Source: Phyllobacterium phragmitis
Lineage (GTDB): Bacteria; Pseudomonadota; Alphaproteobacteria; Rhizobiales; Rhizobiaceae
NCBI RefSeq assembly: GCF_002980495.1
Contig: NZ_PVBR01000002.1
Location: forward strand, 310,001 to 374,000
DNA: 64,000 nt
Direction: 5' to 3'
Shown piece after piece: positions 35,732-43,333 of this stretch; the stretch's first letter is position 1, and each line of letters begins with the position of its first letter. The position numbers and the translations under genes were made by a program. Under the pieces are notes generated by a model. The model made no database searches, was not told the origin of the DNA, and was given only the letters and a program-made list of their open reading frames with translations.

Positions 35732-38700
35732 CTCGGCTTTTCGCTGATCTCCTGGACACGATCCGGCAATTGCATGTCGTACTCCTCCAGTGCGCGCTGC
35801 ATGCCGAGGTAGGCCGACTCCTCGATCTCCTTATTGCCGCGTGCGCCTTCCAGATTGATGTTGAAGTTCGCGGTATTGCGACCGGAGCTGCCTTGTGCCG
35901 GATTGCTGTTGGCCGCGCTGTTGAGACGCGCGATCGGCGACGGCCCGCTGTCGGACACAACTCCGCCTGACGCATAGCCGCGCCTGCCGAGGCGGATGGC
36001 ATCGACGGCCGCCGCGCCGCCATGGCGCGCCACATCCTCTTGCGAAAACACGACTTCACCCCGGTGCACGATGCCGGCGACGTCATACTTGCCGCCCGGT
36101 CCGGTCCAGCCGCCGCTATCCCACAAGCCCATCGACCCGCTTGCAATTGCACCGGCGAGCTGGCCACTGGAAAAGCTGCCGGCGTTGGGGAAAAGCGCGG
36201 ACAATATGCCGAGCCCGCCGCCGCTGCCACCGGCTGCGAAGCTGGAGAGCTGCTTGCCAAAACTATTGAAGCCGGATCCGAGCTGATCCAGTCCTTTGCC
36301 AGCTGTACCGAGGCCGGAACCAAAGCCCGATAGCGAGCCGCTCGTAGCTCCCGCGCTCGATCCAAGCTTTTCGAGTGCGGCGGACGCGGTATCCATGCCC
36401 TGGCTATCGACACCGGGCCAAAGGCTGCGCTGCCCGCTTGTCAGGCCGCCCGCCCAGGAGCCACCGGCCATTCCGGCCTGTCTGCCGCCGAGGTCGAAAT
36501 GCATGGTGTCGAGCGCGCCGTACTGCCCCTTGCCGCCCGAAAAATAGCCGCCCCAGCGGAACTGATCGGCAAGCTCTGGGTATTTCGCCATCTGCACGCC
36601 GCGCGCCGTCTGCGCAAACTGCTCATAGGTACGGAAAGAACTGGCGTCCTGATAATTGCCAAGCATCTTGCCGGACAAGAGCTCGGTGAGCTGAACATCG
36701 GTCGCCAAGCCCTGACCATGGAAACGGCTGTCTCCCGGCCTCAGGCCCGAGATGGCATCAATCTTGAGGCCGGGGAATGACGATGCGGCCGTGTTGAGGA
36801 TATCCGTCAACCGCGCATCGACACCGGATTTATAGTTGCCGACGAAGTTCAGCGCCTGATCCGTCGCCTTGGTCACGGACTGCACGGCGTTGTTCATGAC
36901 CGACGTGATGTTCGTGTTCGCGGCCGGAGCGGACCCGCCCAAAAAGCTCGCCAGCCCTCCTGTCACGCCGCCGTTGATCATGACCGTCGCGGCGGTAACA
37001 TTCATGGCCCCGACAGATTTCCCACCCGTCAACGCCGACAGCAGGCCGCCTGCGGCATTGTCTTTGAACAGATCGTCCAGCGTCCCGTAACTGGTGCCGA
37101 GCAGGGAATTCTTGAGCGGGTTCTTGACGGCGAGATCGGTGAATGTACGCGTGATATCGAGAGCGATACTCTTCAGAGCGTCCTTGTAATCACCATTTCC
37201 CAGCGCATCGAAAATGCCATCAATGGCGTCTTCGCCAGTCGATCTGACGGATGTCCATGCGTCTCGCTGTTTCTCTATCTCCGCACGCAGTTCGGAACTG
37301 ACCTTGGTATTCTGCCGCATCATGTTCGCTTCGGCGCTGCCAACGTCCAGGCCTCTCCGGCGGATTTCCTGTTCTGTCTCCAACTGATCGAGCATGCGCT
37401 CGCGTTCGGCCTCGCCAGCGGAAACCACGCTCAGCTCGGCACGCATCAACTCGATGCGGTCCCGTTGTGACCGGATGTACTCTTCAGCGCTGGCGCGGCG
37501 TTCTTCCTTGGCCAGCGCCTGATAGCCTTCGACCGTCTGCGAAATGATCGACAGAAGCCGTTGCTTTTCGTCACCCTCGGCTCGCGCAGCTGCCGTGATC
37601 AGCGGTCGCAATTCGCTCTCTGCGCGCAGATACTGCTCCGCGTCAGCCGCGCTGACCGTACCGGCCGCGATCGCGTCGTTGACCTTCGCCCGCGCTGCCG
37701 CCTCGGCTCGCATGTCGAGGATCTGTGCGGACGACTGCGCCATCGCCTCGGCCATGACTTGATTACGGGCCTGACGAACGCGGTTCTCAGCCTCTGCCGC
37801 GTCGATCTCCATGCCGGAAAGCTGAATGCGCTCGCGCTGCGCGGTCAGTTCCGCACGGGTCAGCGGATTGCGAGCTGCCTGCAACTGGATATCCACGCGG
37901 GCGAGTTCGATCTGGCGCTGCTCCTGGGCAGTGATGCGGGCGAGCGCTTCTGCGCGTTGTCGATCGGCGTCCGATCGCTCATTGCCATCACCGGCATTGC
38001 CGCGAGCCGTGGCGTACTGATTTTCGACTTGTCGCCGATCGCTCAATTCGGGAGCGGCAATCTCCCGCAGACCGGACAAGGCTTCCTTGTAGTGGTCCAT
38101 CCGCCGTGCCGCCGCCTCGACGGCATTCGCAGCGCGGATCGCTGCGGGTGATGTTTTATCCAGGGACTCGGCGGCTTCCAGACCGTTTTTTGCAACGCCG
38201 AGAAGCGCAAGGCCGGTTTTCAGGAGCTTTTCATTGTTCGGCTCAAGGCTCCAGCGGTCCTCGACCATCTTCCTGAACCCGAGGATATCGGGCTGGCCTT
38301 CCTTGGCCGTCATACGCAAGTGCTCAAGCGCCTCGGCAAAGGCGTTGTAAGATGTATCGACCACCCAAACGTCAGCACCGTAGTTCTGGACATAGGCTTC
38401 GCTCGCAACCGCTTGAGAACTGCGTTGGATGGCCTTGTCCAGTTCCTGTCGCGTCGCTGCGGCAGCAATACGCGAACCAGCCATTGCGCGGCGATAATAC
38501 TCGTCCGCCCCGGTACCGGCATATTGGTAGGCATCGCGGAGCTTGCGCACCTGTTCTTCATGTTCACTGGTGATTTCGCTGACCTTACGGGTCTTGGTGA
38601 ACATGCCGTCCAGGGCATAACTCGCGGCGTAACCGACTGCCGTAAAGCCGACCATGAGAAGGGTCGTCGGCGTAATCAGGGATTTCATGCCCACGAGAAG

Positions 38701-39381
38701 CGCCGGGAAGATTTCGCCCAGTCCACGGTTGCCCATGATCTGCGCAACCTGTCCGCCCTGCTGCATCATCAGCAAGAACGGACTTTGTCCGGACGCGAGC
38801 ATCACCACGATATCATTGAGCTGATAGCTCAGATTGGTCACTTCGTGGGACGCGAGTGCTGTCGATTTTGCAGCCACAGCGCCGCCCGACTGGATGGCCG
38901 CGACCTGCGCGGAATATGCAGCCTGCGCCTTTGCGATCGAGGCAACGCGTTGCTCCTCCGTGATCGCTCCAATCTTCTCGGCTGCATTCAGTTCGGCGAG
39001 CAGCGACAGATGCCGCTGCTGAGCGTCCATCAGCGGCTTGTATTGCGCCCGAACCTGATCCAACTCCCGGCCATAAGCCTGCAACTCGCGCTGGCGCTCG
39101 ACCATGGAACTATCGGTCATGCCCGAACGAATGCCGAGGAAGCCGGAGACTTTCGAACGCAATTCGTTTTCTGCAAGCGCCTGACCGCGTGCGGCCTCGG
39201 TGGCGCGCCGAGATGAGGCGGCGGCCTGGTCGTTGCTGGCGGCAAGCCCCTTCATGGTGGCCGAGGACTGTGCAACCGTGCTGTTGAGGTTGGCAACATC
39301 GGCCTTGGCGGACGAAGTCGCGCTTTTCAGGCCGCTGGCATCGCCAGTGATAATCATCGACAACCGCATCGGTGATGTCAT
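35719..39381 (-). CDS. Tape-measure protein with peptidase M15-like domain
   Basis: 1220 residues, the longest gene of the block. The first ~800 residues are alanine-rich alpha-helical coiled coil (STVAQSSATMKGLAASND; ERQRELQAYGRELDQVRAQY) with a short hydrophobic part (LLMVGFTAVGYAASYALDG). Around residues 875-965 a D-Ala-D-Ala carboxypeptidase-type zinc site is visible: SGLRPGDSRFHGQGLATDVQ, then FRWGGYFSGG and TMHFDLGG. This domain could cut cell wall during injection. The gene starts with an ATGA overlap of the upstream chaperone frame. Confidence 0.88.
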   Translation of the reverse strand: MTSPMRLSMIITGDASGLKSATSSAKADVANLNSTVAQSSATMKGLAASNDQAAASSRRATEAARGQALAENELRSKVSGFLGIRSGMTDSSMVERQRELQAYGRELDQVRAQYKPLMDAQQRHLSLLAELNAAEKIGAITEEQRVASIAKAQAAYSAQVAAIQSGGAVAAKSTALASHEVTNLSYQLNDIVVMLASGQSPFLLMMQQGGQVAQIMGNRGLGEIFPALLVGMKSLITPTTLLMVGFTAVGYAASYALDGMFTKTRKVSEITSEHEEQVRKLRDAYQYAGTGADEYYRRAMAGSRIAAAATRQELDKAIQRSSQAVASEAYVQNYGADVWVVDTSYNAFAEALEHLRMTAKEGQPDILGFRKMVEDRWSLEPNNEKLLKTGLALLGVAKNGLEAAESLDKTSPAAIRAANAVEAAARRMDHYKEALSGLREIAAPELSDRRQVENQYATARGNAGDGNERSDADRQRAEALARITAQEQRQIELARVDIQLQAARNPLTRAELTAQRERIQLSGMEIDAAEAENRVRQARNQVMAEAMAQSSAQILDMRAEAAARAKVNDAIAAGTVSAADAEQYLRAESELRPLITAAARAEGDEKQRLLSIISQTVEGYQALAKEERRASAEEYIRSQRDRIELMRAELSVVSAGEAERERMLDQLETEQEIRRRGLDVGSAEANMMRQNTKVSSELRAEIEKQRDAWTSVRSTGEDAIDGIFDALGNGDYKDALKSIALDITRTFTDLAVKNPLKNSLLGTSYGTLDDLFKDNAAGGLLSALTGGKSVGAMNVTAATVMINGGVTGGLASFLGGSAPAANTNITSVMNNAVQSVTKATDQALNFVGNYKSGVDARLTDILNTAASSFPGLKIDAISGLRPGDSRFHGQGLATDVQLTELLSGKMLGNYQDASSFRTYEQFAQTARGVQMAKYPELADQFRWGGYFSGGKGQYGALDTMHFDLGGRQAGMAGGSWAGGLTSGQRSLWPGVDSQGMDTASAALEKLGSSAGATSGSLSGFGSGLGTAGKGLDQLGSGFNSFGKQLSSFAAGGSGGGLGILSALFPNAGSFSSGQLAGAIASGSMGLWDSGGWTGPGGKYDVAGIVHRGEVVFSQEDVARHGGAAAVDAIRLGRRGYASGGVVSDSGPSPIARLNSAANSNPAQGSSGRNTANFNINLEGARGNKEIEESAYLGMQRALEEYDMQLPDRVQEISEKPRWRG

Positions 39382-39758
39382 TCGACTACCTCTCCAAACG
39401 TTTCCAGCGCCGCCGCTTCCATCAGGCGCAAATCATCAAAAATGGCGTTATCTGCATTGCGCCGGCGCAACACGACATCGACCGCCGTGTAATCAAGGCC
39501 AAGCCAATGAAAGCCCGACATTCCAGCGGCGACGCGCCATTGCGTTTCGCAATCAAGCCAGATCAGGAAGGCGTTCCAGCATTCGGACCAAACCTCGACA
39601 TGATCTTCCGGCTCGGCGTCTTCGCTGCCCTCGATCGTGAAGCCGAAGCTTTCAAAATCGCGCCGGACAGCATCGTCCAACTGGGCAGGCAATCGGGTTT
39701 CCGCACGGCCGGAGCGCGAAAGCGCCCACGCTCTGGCCGCGCTGGTTAGTTTCCCTTT
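39378..39758 (-). CDS. Tail assembly chaperone GT extension (DUF1799), made by -1 frameshift
   Basis: In the -1 frame relative to gene G. From the slip site at 39749-39758 it encodes LTSAARAWALSRSGRAE and ends ALETFGEVVE, with the DUF1799 segment WLDCETQWRVAAGMSGFHW. It has no good start of its own, since a frame starting at 39824 lies wholly in the G gene. Fusion to G gives the GT protein that loads tube protein on the tape measure. Stop overlaps the tape-measure start by four bases. Confidence 0.82.
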   Translation of the reverse strand, partial: KGKLTSAARAWALSRSGRAETRLPAQLDDAVRRDFESFGFTIEGSEDAEPEDHVEVWSECWNAFLIWLDCETQWRVAAGMSGFHWLGLDYTAVDVVLRRRNADNAIFDDLRLMEAAALETFGEVVE

Positions 39759-40123
39759 CGGGCCTGCTCGCCCGCCAGCGACTCCGAGAACGCGACATAG
39801 ACACCAGTTCGGAACCAGCTCCACTGCATCGCCTGGGCGAACGTCGCGTCCGAAAATGGCACATCAGATTTGTCATCGTCGTCCTGCACGCCACGCCAGT
39901 CCTTGCAGATCCGATAGAGCATGTTGTCGCGCTGCTTCACGCGCTCCTCGTCACTTTCCAGACGCATGAAATCGTCGCTCATGGCATCTGCCTCGGATTT
40001 CGAGAGCGCCTCGAATTTCATGTCGAATGTCTGATTGAGGAACTTGCCAGGACGATCAGGATCAGGAACCGAGACCTTGACGGGCCACCAATATGCGTAC
40101 TTGTCGACCAGCTTGAACTTCAT
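39746..40123 (-). CDS. Tail assembly chaperone G
   Basis: 125 residues ending ...EQARKGN at a TAA at 39746-39748. The sequence opens MKFKLVDKYAYWWPVKVSVP and has TFAQAMQWSWFRTGVYVAFS near the end. It precedes a slippery AAAGGGAAAC. In siphophages G and its frameshift product GT are chaperones of the tail shaft. Begins 46 bases downstream of the tube gene. Confidence 0.82.
   Translation of the reverse strand: MKFKLVDKYAYWWPVKVSVPDPDRPGKFLNQTFDMKFEALSKSEADAMSDDFMRLESDEERVKQRDNMLYRICKDWRGVQDDDDKSDVPFSDATFAQAMQWSWFRTGVYVAFSESLAGEQARKGN
39749..39758 (-). promoter_or_regulatory. Programmed -1 ribosomal frameshift site
   Basis: On the minus strand AAAGGGAAAC occupies the codons CGA AAG GGA AAC directly before TAA. 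It contains two overlapping canonical heptamers, A AAG GGA and G GGA AAC. A -1 shift here reads on into CTA ACC AGC and the DUF1799 frame. The placement right before the stop of gene G is the typical G/GT arrangement. Confidence 0.88.
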
Positions 40124-40168
40124 TTAACGGGCCTTTCAATGGGCCTTCAGCATGGGCTGAAAACCGGG

Positions 40169-41101
40169 TTAGCGAACGGTGATGGTGATTTCGTCGTCGC
40201 CCGCCTCTGATGGGCAGAAGGTAAGCGGCAGCGTGTAATTGCGAATGTTCTGGGTCTGGCCTTCGGTCGGCCGGCCGATCTCGACACCGGGCGAGAAGAT
40301 CTCGACCGTGTTGCCGGGAACCGTGCCATGCACGAGCGTCAGTTCACCCCGTGTGCGATCCTGCGCCAGGGCAAACCAGTCCTTGATGGCGAGCGACGTG
40401 GCTTCGATAACGGCCTGACCGCTCGACCCGCGATCCGTAATTTCGATGCTTTCACTGCCAATGAGGAACCGGCCCTCCACCTGTTCGCCGAGATCGAAGG
40501 TTACGCTTTCAGTGACACCGGCGAGGCCAAACAGCGAAAATGTGGTGTTGGCCTTGGAAACCGGAATCGGTCGTTGAAACCCGGTAAGGGTGACTGCCGG
40601 CAGCGGCGTGTCGGTAATCGTGCCGAGCAGTCCCTGCAGGGTGAACCGGTAGCGCGGGATCTGCTTCGGCGTGAACCCGAAGGTGACGTTGCCACGCGCT
40701 CCAAGCATGACGTGGCGCACGCCGTCACTGTTGTAATAGACAGACGCGGCCTCGAAACCGTCCGATACCGGCTGGTAGTCGACCTTGACGCCGACTTCGA
40801 TCGTTTCCGACAAACCCGAGGCCCGCAGGAGCGGACCATAGGCCGGGGCCTTGCCAAGCTCGCCAGCGCCGGCGACCTCGACGTCAAATTCGAGCTGGAC
40901 ATAGGTGCCGACCAATTCCACGCCCTGGTTGCCAAGATAAGGCAACAGCAAGTCGCGGGAGACTTCCTCACCGGCGAGTGGCGTGATGGTGGCGTTGGTG
41001 GCGAGGATTGCATTCTCCGCGCCGGTCGGCACCGAGTCCACCGCATAGTTCGCCTCGAGCTTCGCAAGCAGCGCCAGCTTCTTGTAATAACGCTTTGCCA
41101 T
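40169..41101 (-). CDS. Major tail tube protein
   Basis: 310 residues. Repeated beta-rich phrases KLALLAKLEANYAVDSVPTG, GTYVQLEFDVEVAGAGELGK, and FGFTPKQIPRYRFTLQGLLG agree with the long tube proteins of siphophages, and the location between the small gene and the G chaperone is as expected. This protein should be the most abundant of the tail. Identification by length, content and place. Confidence 0.8.
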   Translation of the reverse strand: MAKRYYKKLALLAKLEANYAVDSVPTGAENAILATNATITPLAGEEVSRDLLLPYLGNQGVELVGTYVQLEFDVEVAGAGELGKAPAYGPLLRASGLSETIEVGVKVDYQPVSDGFEAASVYYNSDGVRHVMLGARGNVTFGFTPKQIPRYRFTLQGLLGTITDTPLPAVTLTGFQRPIPVSKANTTFSLFGLAGVTESVTFDLGEQVEGRFLIGSESIEITDRGSSGQAVIEATSLAIKDWFALAQDRTRGELTLVHGTVPGNTVEIFSPGVEIGRPTEGQTQNIRNYTLPLTFCPSEAGDDEITITVR

Positions 41102-41103
41102 GG

Positions 41104-41277
41104 TCAGTTCCCTTTCCTCTTGGCCGGAGCGACCGGCGCTGCTGGCGTTTCAGGTTCTTCGGTGGGTTCCGGCGTTGGCCGGTGGTAGTCGGCTTCCGGC
41201 ACCACAGCGCCGGTTTGCGGATCGCGGTAATAGCGCCCACCAGGGCGAGCCGCCGCCGATGCATCTGACTTCGCCAT
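41104..41277 (-). CDS. 57-residue tail-operon protein, unknown
   Basis: Short frame read directly: ATG 41275-41277 to TGA 41104-41106. It starts with ATGA overlap of the tail-terminator stop and ends two bases before the tube start. The product opens MAKSDASAAARPGGRYYRD and is Pro/Glu-rich in the second half, ending APAKRKGN. Many long-tailed phages have a similar small protein between terminator and tube. Function unknown. Confidence 0.72.
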   Translation of the reverse strand: MAKSDASAAARPGGRYYRDPQTGAVVPEADYHRPTPEPTEEPETPAAPVAPAKRKGN

Positions 41278-41729
41278 CAAAGGCCTCCAGCTTCAGGTTG
41301 TTCTTCCAAGAAGGATGCGGCGGCATAGACTTCCTGCCACCAGACGGTTCCGGCCCAAGCCTTCAGCAACTCACCGGACACATGCTCCAGCGACATGCCG
41401 TCCTCGGCCGAGGACGGCAGAAAGCCGATCAAGTGCTTGCGGACGAGCGGCTTCAGCGTCTCGATATCGCGGGAACTTGCATCGCCACGCCCGTCGCTCA
41501 CATTGCCGGTGATGATGACGACACCGATATCGGAAGCGGTCGGCTGTAAAACCGGCCCGTTGGTCCGCTCGTTTTCGCCGGAAGCTTCCTGCAGCGTCAT
41601 GACATAGGCCGCAGGCACTGCCTTCGGCACGTTCTGGATCGCCGCGAACTCGGCCGCGCCGCCGACGATGCGGAAGACAGGCGGTTCGATTGCGGCGAGC
41701 TTGGCGATGATTTCGGCCACGGTGCTCAT
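41277..41729 (-). CDS. Tail terminator-like protein
   Basis: 150 residues opening MSTVAEIIAKLAAIEPPVFR, with TASDIGVVIITGNVSDGRG and WAGTVWWQEVYAAASFLEE. Size, place after gp10 and before the tube, and fold hints (strand IGVVIITGN) match the tail terminator family that caps the tube at the head end. Overlaps gp10 by four bases. Confidence 0.72.
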   Translation of the reverse strand: MSTVAEIIAKLAAIEPPVFRIVGGAAEFAAIQNVPKAVPAAYVMTLQEASGENERTNGPVLQPTASDIGVVIITGNVSDGRGDASSRDIETLKPLVRKHLIGFLPSSAEDGMSLEHVSGELLKAWAGTVWWQEVYAAASFLEEQPEAGGL

Positions 41730-42298
41730 TGATTGCCTCCTTCAAATCCGCCTTCGGTGCGGAAATGGCCTTCGGTAACGCTGAGAACTTCCTTGCGGTC
41801 GCCATCGCCAAAGCCGAGGAACTCGCGTGCCGGAATTTTGATGGTGCGTGCTTTGATGGTGACATCGCGGGCATAGTTCGATCGGCTTCTCTTCACGAAG
41901 CGCGGCGCAAGCGTGTCAGTCTTTTCATTGTATTTCTGATAGATCGTGTGCTGGCGTTCGGCCTGCTTGATCTCGCCGCCCAAATTCTGAATGGCCGCGT
42001 AGATGACGTTCGTGCCGGTCGCGACGCTCGTTGCGTCGGCCTGATAGGTGATACTCTGATAAAGCCGGAGCTTCACGCGCAGCATGTTTTCATAACCGCG
42101 ACGGCCGGAACCGATGCGCTTGGCAGCGGTCCGTGGCTTCAGTCGTGGCCACTTCTTTCCGGCCGGGTCGGTTTCCGTTTCAAAGCGGCGCTGGGTGCGG
42201 AAAACCATCGCACCGCCGATCTTCTCGTATAGAGGCTGCAAATCGTCCGCCGCCTCGTGCGCCTGATCGAGACGCTTTTTGACGTTGTGACTTTCCAT
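41726..42298 (-). CDS. HK97 gp10-like protein (head-tail/tail component)
   Basis: 190 residues from ATG at 42296-42298. RRFETETDPAGKKWPRLKPR-like motif (FETETDPAGKKWPRLKPRTA) and LRVKLRLYQSITYQADAT fit the gp10 family of tail-completion proteins. It is the first visible gene of the operon. Upstream head genes are absent, the flanking 361 bases contain nothing phage-like. Confidence 0.75.
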   Translation of the reverse strand: MESHNVKKRLDQAHEAADDLQPLYEKIGGAMVFRTQRRFETETDPAGKKWPRLKPRTAAKRIGSGRRGYENMLRVKLRLYQSITYQADATSVATGTNVIYAAIQNLGGEIKQAERQHTIYQKYNEKTDTLAPRFVKRSRSNYARDVTIKARTIKIPAREFLGFGDGDRKEVLSVTEGHFRTEGGFEGGNQ

Positions 42299-42659
42299 TA
42301 AACCACAAGAATCAGAATACAATGATATCAAGGCGTTGCGCGGGCACTTAATTTGATAATTAGCAGTTAATTGTGATAATGGTCGCTTGATTTTGGCACT
42401 TGATGCGAGAATATGGTTCCCAATATTTACGGCCACAAAGCCATATCATCGAGAAGCTTATAGCCTGCGTCGACGGCTGTAAGCCTCCTCCAAGATGCAG
42501 TGAATTTGAGAATCGAACGGCCGACATTCTCATAATTAGTGCCCAACGCCGACCAAACAGCCGCATTCTTACCGTTAGCTGCCAAGTGACACCTGACCTC
42601 GCCGGAGCCGACGCACCTTCCAGGCAGGCCAATCAGATTCGTTAAGGTTCGGATTCATC
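42299..42659. other. Gap between tail module and the cupin gene
   Basis: 361 bases, A/T-richer than the neighbours. No open frame with a ribosome site, no tRNA, no direct repeat of the tRNA-Met end. It is the junction between phage and betaine genes. Confidence 0.5.
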
Positions 42660-43302
42660 TTAAGTTCCCTTAAGTCCGTGACTCTCCAAAGGCTGCTGCT
42701 GGGCCGCCCTATCCGCCGGAAGGGCCCAAAATGCCAGCATGGGCATATCGCTCGAGCGCATGGCATGTTTGATCTGCGGAGGATTGTAGAAAGATCCACC
42801 GATACCGGGCGAGAACCACTCCCCCTCCCCTTGTCGGAACTCCCCCGCGGAAAGCACGAGATAAACTTCCTCGGGCGGGTGAGTGTGGTCTGGATAGCGC
42901 ACGTGAGGTGCCATCAAGGTTACCCCCAGCCACAGATCACTGCGTTCTTCCAGCCCCCCCCGGGCCGAAGATCATCGCGTTGGCATGACCATCAGCAAAA
43001 TTCGAGCTAGCCGTGTCATCGTAAGTGTCACGATGACACCACTGCAGCTGTGGTTCGATCTTCAAGAACCGCTGGATAAGGCGGTTGAGAGACTGGTGAG
43101 GGGGCGTCATGGAAAGCGCGGATTGCAGCTCGGAGCAGACTGGCAGCCGCCTGCCCACTCCCAAGCGAGAAACGCCTGGCGTCTCAAGCGCGGAAAATAT
43201 CTTGAACAGTGCGTGTCGCGACTCCTCCCTCCGGGCGAACTGATCGAACGCTACGAAGGCTGTGTCCGCGAACAATTGGAGGCTTTCGCTGCGCTCCACC
43301 AT
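42660..43302 (-). pseudogene. DMSP-lyase-family cupin (DddL-like), one-base frameshift
   Basis: A start ATG (43300-43302) behind AAGGAG opens a frame of 114 residues ending at DGHANAMIFGPGG; the continuation, FPxP-like cupin part HTHPPEEVYLVLSAGEFRQG and IGGSFYNPPQIKHAMRSS, is in another frame. The frames join at a run of eight C (42954-42961); seven would give FGPGGLEERSDLWLGVTLMA. DddL-type enzymes cleave dimethylsulfoniopropionate. Restored length is 213 residues, close to the family. Real mutation, phase-variable tract or sequencing error are possible. Confidence 0.8.
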
Positions 43303-43333
43303 TAAATTTCTCCTTGAGGAGTAAAACTGCGCA

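Larger units (their letters stand above)
27195..42298 (-). mobile_element. Phage tail-module remnant or candidate flexible tailocin
   Basis: About 15 kb of minus-strand genes, tightly packed with many ATGA overlaps, in the order of a siphophage tail: gp10-like, tail terminator, tube, G and GT chaperones, tape measure, minor tail proteins, NlpC/P60, tip protein J, small tail-tip proteins, fibre, DUF4376, Dam methylase. No terminase, portal, capsid, integrase, repressor, holin or endolysin gene is visible at either end. The block starts abruptly at 42298. Confidence 0.8.

Noticed and set aside
39378-39824. Independent DUF1799 gene starting at 39824
   Set aside because: The start lies within gene G without a ribosome site; the slippery site explains expression better.
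27195-42298. Gene transfer agent
   Set aside because: GTA clusters have terminase, portal, capsid and characteristic GTA tail proteins; here the head part is absent and the order (gp10, G/GT slip, J, fibre) is that of lambda-like tails.
26513-42700. tRNA-Met as attachment site of the tail block
   Set aside because: I looked for a second copy of the tRNA-Met 3' end near 42300-43300 and elsewhere and saw none, and there is no integrase.
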